Assembly: GCA_965267435.1 (NCBI GenBank)
Contig: OZ253960.1
Span: 6,138,001-6,202,000, forward strand
Origin: JAWPMT01 sp965267435
GTDB lineage: Bacteria > Bacteroidota > Bacteroidia > Cytophagales > Cyclobacteriaceae
Length of the DNA: 64,000 nt
Direction: 5' to 3'
Below, piece by piece: positions 41,592 through 49,902 of the stretch (positions within the stretch are counted from its first letter, which is position 1; every line of letters starts with the position of its first letter). Both the position numbers and the translations under genes were made by a program. Below the pieces are notes generated by a model. That model was not told the DNA's origin and did no database searches. It worked only from the letters and a program-made list of their open reading frames with translations.

Positions 41592-42799
41592 AAATGTACC
41601 TGACCCTCGCATGGCGCAATATCTGGCGCAATAGAAAACGCACCTGGATCACGGCCTCGTCCATTGGCTTCGCCGTGTTCTTCGCTTGTGTGATGCAATC
41701 GATGCAACTCGGCTCGTACGAGCGGATGATTGACAACTCTGTACGCTTCTTTACCGGGCACCTGGCCATACATCAACAAGATTTTTGGGAAGAGAAGATC
41801 CTCGATAATAGCTACTGGACGGATGCGCTCGACGATCTGCCACTCGATGGTGACATAGAAGTATCTGTGCCACGGATCAGTTCATTTGCACTGGCATCTT
41901 CCGGTGAGCAAACGAAGGGGGTGATGGTCAATGGCGTGGAGGCAGAAAAGGAGGCCACGATGACGGGCCTGGATGCTAAAGTTGTGGATGGTACTTACGA
42001 CTTGAACAGTGGGACCCTGGTGGCCAGTGGCCTGGCAGATTTTCTGAAAGTGGGTGTGGGCGATACTTTGATACTCATCAGCCAGGGATATCATGGCGTC
42101 AACGCTGTGGGGGCTTATCCAATCACGGGGCTTGTGAAGTTCCCAGTGCCAGATCTCAATCAGGGGGCTGTCTATATGTCACTGCCGGAGGCTCAGCGGT
42201 TCTATGGGGCCGAGGGGCTGGTCACATCATGTGCGCTCCTGCTCGAGAGTCCAAAATATATGGAGGAAACGCAACAGCTCATTGAGGCTTCGCTCGATGG
42301 GACGGAGTTGACCGTGATGAACTGGCAGGAAATGATGCCCGAGCTTGTTCAGGGCATCGAGCTGGATTATTACGGGGGACTGATCATGATCGGGATCCTC
42401 TACCTGATCATCGGCTTCGGCATATTTGGTACGTTCCTTATGATGACCAAGGAGCGAACGTATGAGTTTGGCATTTTGACGGCCATCGGCATGAAAAAGC
42501 CACGCGTGCAACTAATGGTCGCCCTTGAGATCTTTTTGCTCACTTTTCTAGGAGTGATTCTTGGGTTGATCGTGAGCGCGCCGATTGTGGTCTACTTCTA
42601 TTTGAACCCAATTCAGATCGTAGGAGACGCGGCGAAGGCGTTCGAAAATTTTGGATATGAAGCGATCATTCCCTTTTCTATGGATCCGGTTGTGTTCTAC
42701 TATCAAGGGGTGGTCATCTTCGTTCTGACGCTATTTTTGGGCATCTACCCGATCTTGTACATCAAGCATTTGCAAACCATAAAAGCGCTGAAAGAATGA
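41588..42799 (+). CDS. ABC permease, FtsX/MacB type (first)
   Basis: The 403-residue protein has an N-terminal membrane helix near residue 25, a periplasmic MacB-like domain (about 45-265) and three helices in the C-terminal part, where F-G-I-F-G-T-F-L-M-M-T-K-E-R and G-I-L-T-A-I-G-M-K are the FtsX hallmark. It opens M-K-M-Y-L-T-L-A-W-R-N-I-W-R-N. The start overlaps the LolA-like gene stop by four bases (ATGA). It should pair with the next permease as a LolCE-type heterodimer that extracts a lipid or lipoprotein from the inner membrane. Confidence 0.9.
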   Translation: MKMYLTLAWRNIWRNRKRTWITASSIGFAVFFACVMQSMQLGSYERMIDNSVRFFTGHLAIHQQDFWEEKILDNSYWTDALDDLPLDGDIEVSVPRISSFALASSGEQTKGVMVNGVEAEKEATMTGLDAKVVDGTYDLNSGTLVASGLADFLKVGVGDTLILISQGYHGVNAVGAYPITGLVKFPVPDLNQGAVYMSLPEAQRFYGAEGLVTSCALLLESPKYMEETQQLIEASLDGTELTVMNWQEMMPELVQGIELDYYGGLIMIGILYLIIGFGIFGTFLMMTKERTYEFGILTAIGMKKPRVQLMVALEIFLLTFLGVILGLIVSAPIVVYFYLNPIQIVGDAAKAFENFGYEAIIPFSMDPVVFYYQGVVIFVLTLFLGIYPILYIKHLQTIKALKE

Positions 42800-44004
42800 T
42801 ACTGTCTCTGGCATGGCGCAACGTTTGGCGCTCACGAAGACGCAGCCTGGTGGTCATCGGAGCGATGACGATAGGGGTGTGGTCACTGATCTTCATTATC
42901 TCCTTCTACAACAGCTTCTATGCGGGCTTCAGTAGCAATGGGGTGAAGTACGAGTATTCGCACCTCCAGGTGCACAACCCTGAGTATCTGGTGGATCCAA
43001 ATATTGCTTATCAGGTGGATCATATCCCGGAGCTGAAGGCCGCGCTGGACACGGCCCAGATCGTATCGGCTCAATCACATCGACAAAAGATACCGGGTAT
43101 GATTGCCAGCGCCAAGAACAACTCTGGCGTACAGATCTATGGTGTGGTCCCGGAAGAAGAAAGCGCCACGACGACGCTTGATTCTTTGATCGTGGATGGC
43201 GCCTACTTTGAAGGGGTGCGCAGCAACCCGATCCTCATAAGTCGCAAGGTGGCAGAGAAGCTAAAGGTGAAAGTACGATCGAAAGTAGTGCTCACCTTTC
43301 AGGACATCAACCAGGACATCACTTCAGCGTCCTTTCGGGTGGCGGGCATTTTCGTCTCCAAATCTCCCAAGATCAATGAAGGTGTGGTCTATGTCCGGCG
43401 ATCGGATAGTCAGCGCCTTGTGGGTGATGATGGTATCCAGGAAGTCGGCGTCCTGTTGCACGACGCAGAGATGATGGAGGAGGCCAGAAGTCAACTGGCG
43501 ACGGTGACCAACTCCACGATCAGAACCTACAGGGAAATAGCTCCGGAGTTTAACCTGATGGAACAATCGTCTACGACTACGAAACGCGTGTTGACATTGA
43601 TCATCATGCTGGCGCTGCTGTTTGGCATCGTCAATACCATGCTCATGGCCGTGCTGGAGCGCACCCGTGAGATAGGGATGCTACGATCCATTGGCATGCA
43701 TCGGAAGAAGGTCTTCCAGATGATCCTGACGGAGACCATAACGCTGGGAATAATTGCAGGACCTATTGGTCTCTTGCTGGGATACCTCACCGTGCAATGG
43801 TTTGGAGAGCGGGGCATGGACCTGTCGCGCTATTCTGAAGCTCTTCAGGATTATGGATACGACGCCATCTTCTATCCGGTGATTGACAATGGCTCCTACT
43901 TGTTCCTCATGTTTACCGTATTGCTCACCGCCTTTATCGGATCTATCTACCCGGCCTTGAAGGCGATTCGAATTAACCCATTAGAAGCACTTAGAAAATT
44001 GTAG
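42796..44004 (+). CDS. ABC permease, FtsX/MacB type (second)
   Basis: A 402-residue paralogue of the preceding gene with the same layout: I-L-S-L-A-W-R-N-V-W-R-S at the N-terminus, a periplasmic domain, and a C-terminal membrane part with V-N-T-M-L-M-A-V-L-E-R-T-R-E-I-G-M-L-R-S-I-G-M. Overlap with the previous stop is again ATGA. Sequence divergence between the two is large, so they are specialised halves rather than a recent duplication. The ATPase gene follows 4 bp later. Confidence 0.9.
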   Translation: MILSLAWRNVWRSRRRSLVVIGAMTIGVWSLIFIISFYNSFYAGFSSNGVKYEYSHLQVHNPEYLVDPNIAYQVDHIPELKAALDTAQIVSAQSHRQKIPGMIASAKNNSGVQIYGVVPEEESATTTLDSLIVDGAYFEGVRSNPILISRKVAEKLKVKVRSKVVLTFQDINQDITSASFRVAGIFVSKSPKINEGVVYVRRSDSQRLVGDDGIQEVGVLLHDAEMMEEARSQLATVTNSTIRTYREIAPEFNLMEQSSTTTKRVLTLIIMLALLFGIVNTMLMAVLERTREIGMLRSIGMHRKKVFQMILTETITLGIIAGPIGLLLGYLTVQWFGERGMDLSRYSEALQDYGYDAIFYPVIDNGSYLFLMFTVLLTAFIGSIYPALKAIRINPLEALRKL

Positions 44005-44008
44005 TTCC

Positions 44009-44692
44009 ATGCCTGTTATAGAAACTAATAATCTGTCCAAAGTCTATAATCCCGACAAGATTCCCGTGACGGCGATTAGCGATTTGTCCCTGAAAATTGA
44101 AGAGGGAGAGTTCACTGCCGTTGTCGGCCCCTCCGGCTGTGGCAAAACCACCTTGCTGAATCTAATCGGGGGACTCGACCATCCTTCGGAGGGGAAAGTT
44201 ACCGTCGGAGGCGAGGCGATTGAAGAACTGAGCGAAGCGCAGCTCACAGACTTTCGTATGCACAATATTGGCTTTGTCTTTCAGTCGTACAACCTCATTC
44301 CCGTGCTGACCGCAAAAGAAAATGTAGAGTTCATCATGCTGCTGCAGGATGTGCCGAAGAATGAACGAGAGACGCGGGCCATGGAACTACTGCGAAAAAT
44401 GGGACTGGAGGAACAGGCCAACCGCAGACCTTCGGAGCTGTCTGGCGGGCAACAGCAGCGCGTGGCGGTAGCGCGGGCGCTGGCGTCAAAGCCGAAGTTC
44501 ATTTTGGCCGATGAGCCGACGGCCAATCTCGATTCGCATTCCACCGAGTCACTACTCGATCTGATGGCACAAATGAACAAGGAGGAGCAAGTGACTTTTG
44601 TATTCAGTACGCACGATCAGCGCGTGATTGACAAGGCCCGACGCATCATCACATTGGAGGATGGCCGCATGCTGAAAGATGAAACGCGTTAG
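44009..44692 (+). CDS. ABC transporter ATPase, LolD/MacB-N type
   Basis: The 227-residue ATPase is complete: Walker A GPSGCGKT (40-47), Q-loop F-V-F-Q-S-Y-N-L-I-P, signature LSGGQ (144-148), Walker B F-I-L-A-D-E (catalytic Glu169) and switch His in S-T-H-D-Q. The A-N-L-D-S-H segment and length put it in the LolD/MacB/FtsE group that partners with FtsX-type permeases and does mechanical work on the periplasmic side. It overlaps the barrel gene by 14 bp. Confidence 0.94.
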   Translation: MPVIETNNLSKVYNPDKIPVTAISDLSLKIEEGEFTAVVGPSGCGKTTLLNLIGGLDHPSEGKVTVGGEAIEELSEAQLTDFRMHNIGFVFQSYNLIPVLTAKENVEFIMLLQDVPKNERETRAMELLRKMGLEEQANRRPSELSGGQQQRVAVARALASKPKFILADEPTANLDSHSTESLLDLMAQMNKEEQVTFVFSTHDQRVIDKARRIITLEDGRMLKDETR

Positions 44693-45821
44693 GATCCTGT
44701 GTCTTGGCCTGCTCGTGGCCCTTAGCGCTTATGGGCAGGAAGAAGAAGAGCCCAAGAAATGGTCGCTGGATGGATACATCAAAGATCTGGTCACCATCAA
44801 CAAGATCGAGGACGTGGACTCAGCACTGTTTGATAATTTGATCCACAATCGCCTCAATTTCCGGTGGTTCCCGTCTGACAAGTTCACTTTTCGTATGGAT
44901 GTTCGTACGCGATTGTTTCATGGCGATCTTGTCAAATCCATCCCCGACTACAGCGACTTTATCGATGTCAACAATGACTACCTCGATATGTCATGGATCC
45001 CGATCAACCGGGATGGGGTGGTTTTGCATACGATGATCGACCGCCTGTATGGGCAATGGAGGGGTGAGACGTGGGAGCTCACGGCCGGCCGGCAGCGCAT
45101 CAATTGGGGGGTCAATCTGGCGTGGAACCCGAATGATATCTTCAATGCTTACTCCTTTTTTGACTTTGACTATGAGGAACGTCCCGGGAGTGATGCCATA
45201 CGCTTTCAGCGATATATCGGCTACGCGGGATCGATGCAGGTGGCCACCAAGATCACGGACAATTGGGAGGACTACACGGCGGCGGCGCTGTACAAATGGA
45301 ACTATAAGGCATACGACCTGCAGGTGCTGGCGGGCGTCATGAAGGAGAATGTCGCCATAGGTGGCGCATGGGCTGGGAGTCTCAACATGGCTGGGTTCAA
45401 AGGCGAGTTCACCTATTTCGAGCCACTGAATGATACTGACGAACGGACGTTTCTCGGATCGATAACGGTCGACTACTCCTTTACCAATTCGCTATACCTC
45501 AATGGCTCTTTCCTCTACAATTCGGCAGGTGACGGGAGCAATCCATTGTTCCTGCAGAGTTCTTCCAATCTGGACGTACGGGCGTTGTCCCCTTTCAAGT
45601 GGTCGACCTTCCTGCAGTCCTCATACCCTATCAATCCCCTGTTGAACAGTGGCTTCGCCGTGATCTACTACCCGGGAGAGCCGGGTGTATTTCTCAATCC
45701 TTACTTGACGTATTCGATCACCACTAATCTCGACTTCGACTTGATTGGCCAGTTCTTCGCCTGGGGAGATCCGTCAGTTACGCTGCTGTATTTTAGGCTG
45801 AAGTATTCGTTTGGAACTTGA
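44679..45821 (+). CDS. Outer-membrane beta-barrel, DUF1302-like
   Basis: The 380-residue protein has a signal peptide (L-C-L-G-L-L-V-A-L-S-A-Y-G-Q) and then a barrel-like alternation of aromatic strands. The segment G-R-Q-R-I-N-W-G (137-144), D-I-F-N-A-Y-S (153-159), and R-P-G-S-D-A-I-R-F-Q-R-Y-I-G resembles the DUF1302 barrels that work with DUF1329 (LolA-like) proteins and RND/MMPL exporters in Proteobacteria. Here the energy source is a MacB/LolCDE-type ABC transporter. It ends in strand L-K-Y-S-F-G-T. It is the last gene of the operon, converging on the amidohydrolase gene (10 bp between stops). Confidence 0.8.
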   Translation: MKRVRILCLGLLVALSAYGQEEEEPKKWSLDGYIKDLVTINKIEDVDSALFDNLIHNRLNFRWFPSDKFTFRMDVRTRLFHGDLVKSIPDYSDFIDVNNDYLDMSWIPINRDGVVLHTMIDRLYGQWRGETWELTAGRQRINWGVNLAWNPNDIFNAYSFFDFDYEERPGSDAIRFQRYIGYAGSMQVATKITDNWEDYTAAALYKWNYKAYDLQVLAGVMKENVAIGGAWAGSLNMAGFKGEFTYFEPLNDTDERTFLGSITVDYSFTNSLYLNGSFLYNSAGDGSNPLFLQSSSNLDVRALSPFKWSTFLQSSYPINPLLNSGFAVIYYPGEPGVFLNPYLTYSITTNLDFDLIGQFFAWGDPSVTLLYFRLKYSFGT

Positions 45822-45831
45822 TTGCGCCTCC

Positions 45832-48800
45832 TCATCTTCGAATCCCTGCTACGTTGCCAGGTCCCTCATCCTGCCACTTGAATTTCGGCGCCTTCCGCTG
45901 TTCCGGATAAACTTCGTCGAGCGTATTCCCATCATAGAGACGGCCATTTTTGATGACCTGATGGACGGTGTTCGTATTGCGAATGTTGTCCAGGGGATTC
46001 TCATCCAATATCACCAGGTCGGCCACTTTCCCCACCTCAATGGATCCCAGGTCTTGCTCCAGGCCTATGGCTTCCGCACCGAGAATGGTGGCCACCCTCA
46101 AAGCGTCATGGTTTGAAATTCCCCCAGAGGCCATCGCCCAAAGCTCCCAGTGATAGCCCAATCCCTGTAGCTGTCCATGAGATCCGACGCCGGCGATGCC
46201 TCCTGCTTCCACCAGTTCTTTGACAAACTCCGCGTGGCGTTGGAAGATATGCTCCTCCTCCAGGAACCATCCGCTGAACTTCGTTCGGCGCCTGATCTTG
46301 CCATCGAGTTCTGCCTTTGGAGTGAAGTATCTCAGTTTTTCATCGCCAATGACATCTTCACGGGTGTAGAAGTAGTTTTCAGCAAATGGCCCACCATAGG
46401 CAACCAGAAGTGTCGGTGTATAAGCCACTCTGGTTTGCACTGAAAGTTGTATTACATCCTGGTACAATGGGTAAATAGGAAATGCGTGTTCGTGTCCAGG
46501 ATAGCCGTCGAGGACCTGCGTGAGATTGAGCTTAAAATCCAGGCCACCTTCGGTTGTTGGCATCAGGCCCTGCTCTTTAGCTGCCTTGATCACCCATTGC
46601 CGATGCTGACGATTACCCACGAGGTACATCTTAATAGTCTTGGTATTGTAGTACTCGGAGTATTGCCGGAGTACACGCTTTGTCTGATCATAGTCTTTGA
46701 GATTGTAAAACCAGAAGCCTACTCCCGGGCCGGTGCTGTACACCCTGGGGCCCAACATTTGCCCAGCGTCAACCATATCGCCATACGTGATGACATCTGT
46801 GGTGGAGGTCTGCGGATCGCGGGTGGTTGTGACTCCGTAGGCTAAATTGGCAGCGTACATCCAAACTTGATTGGTGTGAAGTCCCCATCTGGGCCACATG
46901 TGCGCGTGGGTATCCACAAACCCGGGGACAACTGTTTTTCCTGCCAGATCAAAGACTTCAGCACCACGAGGAACCTCGAGCGAACCTGTGGGACCCACTG
47001 CCTCGATTCGGTTATTCACGATGAGGACATCGCCTCCCTCTATCACCTCGTTTCCCTTCATGGTGATGACCCTGGCATTTTGCAGCAAGGCCGTCCCCGA
47101 AGGAATGTCTCTATCCACCTCCACTTCTATTCGCAGTTCCTCGGGCTGGTAACCTTCGTCCTTTTTTTCTTCATCGTCTTCACCTGCCTCATCTTCGGAT
47201 TCGTCCTCGCCAGACTCCTCTTCGTCCTCCTCTGCCTCTTCCTCGTCTTCTTCCTCGCTGGCAGCTTCTTCCTTTTTCTTTCGTTTCATTTCCGCCTCGA
47301 CGCGCCTTGCCTCCTCGAGATCGTAGGAGAAGTAGGCGTTGCCAATGGTCCAATGAATGGACTTGCCGTCGGCGGACCATTCCGGGAACTGACCACCTAT
47401 GGTAGTCAACTTTTTGGCTGGAAATTCTGCGTTAGCGGGATTGGCCACGTTGATCGTCGGTGCTTCGCTGCCCACTTTCGGTACATCGAGCCAAAAGACA
47501 TCGTTGTTGATCAGCGCCAGTACTTCGCCACCATCGGGAGACATTTGTAGGACGCTTGCTGTGGAGGGCTTTTGCTGTGGCTCTTTGGCGGACAACATCC
47601 CATGGTCATCATCCATTACTGAGCCAAAAGTAGTGATCCCTTTTACCAGGACATGCGCGCGCTCATCGGAACCATCCCATTGGATGGAGGTCAGGCCCTT
47701 CTGTGCATGATGGAAATAGATCCTGTTTTGTCCTTGCACAAAATGGGGCATGCTCCTTCCTCGGGCGCGGTCGATGATCTGCACCTCGCCCCCGCCGGCT
47801 GGCAGCCAACCAATGAACTGCTGTGCGCCTATTGCCCAGGCGCCAACCCCGTTGTTGTAGTTCTCGGCCGAACCACGCAGCACCACAAGTCGATCTCCCC
47901 CTTCATTCCATGTCGGGAAGGAATATACGGCGGCGGTGGTAGTCAGTTGTTGAGGCCGGGGTCGCCCCGAGGTATTCACTTTGTAGACATGCCCTCCCTC
48001 TTCGTCGGACCATGTGACAAAAGCAAGCCAGTTGCCGTCCGGAGACCATGCGGGCAGCGCTTCGGTCATTTCGAAATTGGTAAGCCTTCTAGACTCCTTG
48101 GTGGTGAGGTCCATCACATAGAGGCGATTAAGTGCGGCAAACGCCACCTTCGTGCCATCGGGGGAACGCGTAGCATCACGTATTTGAGTGACGGTCATCT
48201 TGGGATCATCTGAGATGGGGAAGTCAAATGACACCTCAGGTCCTGCTGCCAATTCTGCTTTCACACGGAAGGGGATCTCCACTGCTTCCCCGCTATCGAT
48301 ATTGATCTTATTGATCTTGCCACCATAAGACAGCACCAAATGCCGGCTGTCCGGCGTGAAGGACATGGCAGGCAGTACTCCGAGAGGGGCGAGGGATTCT
48401 TGCTCATCACGCTGTACAGGATAGGCCAGCCATCTTTCCGTGCCTATCGCTAGTTCATGTAGGATGATCCCCGTTTCTGTATCGTATCGTGAGCCGTACA
48501 CCAGCCACTTACCATCCGGAGACAGGGTGGGTGTAAAGGCCGATCCATGCCTGGCAGTGATTGTCTCCATCTCTCCACTCTCACGATCGTAGGTGCCGAT
48601 CTGATATTGCGGGAAGGACGCATTGTACTGCCACCCGCCCTGTCTTCGAGCGAAGAAGATGTATCTACCGTCCGTACTCACGGCCGGTTCGACTGTTTTT
48701 AAATTTTTAGGTTCCTTGATCAACTGCACGCCTTTACCACCTTCGTGGTGATAGAGCCACAACTTCAGGCCACGCCTGCCCTTGGACACTACCAGGTATT

Positions 48801-49230
48801 CACTGTCCGGCGTCCAGGCGACGGACTGGAAGTTGTTTTGCTTGTCTTTTGTCAGTTGGATGGTGTCTTTCTCTTCCGTGTCGATAACCCACACATTTTC
48901 CGATCCGCTTCTGTCGGAGATGAATGCAATCTTTTTGCCATCAGGGCTAAAGCGAGCATGAGTATCAAAGGCCAGCCCTTCGGAAATAGGGACAGCGTCC
49001 CCTCCAGACATTGCCAGTTTATACAGATCCCCTAAGAAATCGAATATGATCGTATCACCATTGGGGTGGACATCCAGCGACAACCATGTAGCCTCGTTGA
49101 CGTCGATGGAGATCGTTCTCGAGGCTTCCAGGGGCAATGGTTTTTTTGCTTTCTTGTCTTGGCTACTGAGAGGTGCGGAAATGGCCATTGCCATACAGGC
49201 AACGACGGTCTTTTTGAGTAGGTAGTACAT
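45832..49230 (-). CDS. Exported PD40 propeller fused to amidohydrolase
   Basis: The 1132-residue product has a signal peptide (to about A-P-L-S-S-Q). Residues about 40-640 are repeated PD40/TolB-like units (F-S-P-D-G-K-K-I-A-F-I-S-D-R-S-G and similar) that form one or two propellers. A highly acidic Glu/Asp linker at about 647-692 follows. Residues about 710-1110 are an amidohydrolase domain: V-P-G-F-V-D-T-H-A-H (His775 and His777 are metal ligands), A-Y-G-V-T-T-T, G-L-M-P-T-T-E-G-G and S-H-G-Q-L-Q-G-L-G. Such fusions are known in Bacteroidota and are often called Tol-Pal-associated amidohydrolases; substrate is unknown. A gene for it stands alone. Confidence 0.87.
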   Translation of the reverse strand: MYYLLKKTVVACMAMAISAPLSSQDKKAKKPLPLEASRTISIDVNEATWLSLDVHPNGDTIIFDFLGDLYKLAMSGGDAVPISEGLAFDTHARFSPDGKKIAFISDRSGSENVWVIDTEEKDTIQLTKDKQNNFQSVAWTPDSEYLVVSKGRRGLKLWLYHHEGGKGVQLIKEPKNLKTVEPAVSTDGRYIFFARRQGGWQYNASFPQYQIGTYDRESGEMETITARHGSAFTPTLSPDGKWLVYGSRYDTETGIILHELAIGTERWLAYPVQRDEQESLAPLGVLPAMSFTPDSRHLVLSYGGKINKINIDSGEAVEIPFRVKAELAAGPEVSFDFPISDDPKMTVTQIRDATRSPDGTKVAFAALNRLYVMDLTTKESRRLTNFEMTEALPAWSPDGNWLAFVTWSDEEGGHVYKVNTSGRPRPQQLTTTAAVYSFPTWNEGGDRLVVLRGSAENYNNGVGAWAIGAQQFIGWLPAGGGEVQIIDRARGRSMPHFVQGQNRIYFHHAQKGLTSIQWDGSDERAHVLVKGITTFGSVMDDDHGMLSAKEPQQKPSTASVLQMSPDGGEVLALINNDVFWLDVPKVGSEAPTINVANPANAEFPAKKLTTIGGQFPEWSADGKSIHWTIGNAYFSYDLEEARRVEAEMKRKKKEEAASEEEDEEEAEEDEEESGEDESEDEAGEDDEEKKDEGYQPEELRIEVEVDRDIPSGTALLQNARVITMKGNEVIEGGDVLIVNNRIEAVGPTGSLEVPRGAEVFDLAGKTVVPGFVDTHAHMWPRWGLHTNQVWMYAANLAYGVTTTRDPQTSTTDVITYGDMVDAGQMLGPRVYSTGPGVGFWFYNLKDYDQTKRVLRQYSEYYNTKTIKMYLVGNRQHRQWVIKAAKEQGLMPTTEGGLDFKLNLTQVLDGYPGHEHAFPIYPLYQDVIQLSVQTRVAYTPTLLVAYGGPFAENYFYTREDVIGDEKLRYFTPKAELDGKIRRRTKFSGWFLEEEHIFQRHAEFVKELVEAGGIAGVGSHGQLQGLGYHWELWAMASGGISNHDALRVATILGAEAIGLEQDLGSIEVGKVADLVILDENPLDNIRNTNTVHQVIKNGRLYDGNTLDEVYPEQRKAPKFKWQDEGPGNVAGIRR

Positions 49231-49357
49231 TGGTATTGGCTTTAGTAAAGGTCGCTATGCGAACAACATGGTCAGACCTTGCAGCAAAAAGTTAAGCAAA
49301 ATATATGGCTCTTCTAGCTGGACAAGCCCATCATTCTGAGTTGTTGCTGACTGGCCT

Positions 49358-49837
49358 TCAATTCAACGCCGATCTGGCCTGTGCAATCCGATCCACCATA
49401 TTCCAGATGCGCTCGTCGTTTTCCTGCTGATAGAGGCGTTCGAAATGCGACTGCGACTGGCTCATATAATCCATAAGCATGGTTTTGAGATTGCTCTTTA
49501 CGAGTACCTCCGGAGACAAGTACTGCATGTTCCAGCCGGGGAACTTAAGGTTGTCCAGGGGTGGTGAGATGCGGGTGTAAATGATACTGTGTCGGGAGTC
49601 TAGCCTTATCTTCTGCAGTAATTGGATCAGCACCTCCTCCTTTCCTTCCAGGTACTGCAAAAAGCGAGACCTGTCGTAGTAGAGAAAACCGGTGATCCCT
49701 AGGCGGTAGTTTTTCACACCGGCATGATCTGCTAGTGCTCGTAACTCCTCTCTGGAGAAAGGTTCGGCCGCCTCGCTCAAATAGATGACACCTTTACGAA
49801 TGATCGTTGCCGTACGGGACTTTTTGTCAGTGTTCAT
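49358..49837 (-). CDS. BLUF-domain blue-light photoreceptor
   Basis: The 159-residue protein is a short BLUF domain with a C-terminal helix. The photocycle residues are in place: Tyr19 (G-V-I-Y-L-S), Asn43 (V-K-N-Y-R-L-G-I-T-G), Gln61 (F-L-Q-Y-L-E-G), Trp102 and Met104 (F-P-G-W-N-M). The first of the two tandem Asn seen in many relatives is Lys here. FAD binds between the helices and blue light rewires the hydrogen bonds. It has no output domain, so it acts on a partner protein. Its stop is 128 bp from the amidohydrolase start; upstream is the cytochrome/LRR gene. Confidence 0.9.
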   Translation of the reverse strand: MNTDKKSRTATIIRKGVIYLSEAAEPFSREELRALADHAGVKNYRLGITGFLYYDRSRFLQYLEGKEEVLIQLLQKIRLDSRHSIIYTRISPPLDNLKFPGWNMQYLSPEVLVKSNLKTMLMDYMSQSQSHFERLYQQENDERIWNMVDRIAQARSALN

Positions 49838-49902
49838 ATTCCAGCCCTGAGACGCTCATCGTGACACATGGTTTCCCCCGGTAGAAAATAAGGGCTCTTT
49901 TC

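Noticed and set aside
46867..47550. 227-codon plus-strand frame with a very hydrophobic segment
   Set aside because: It is the antisense of the acidic linker of the amidohydrolase; Glu/Asp codons read backwards give Leu/Phe/Ser runs, so the apparent membrane helix is an artefact.
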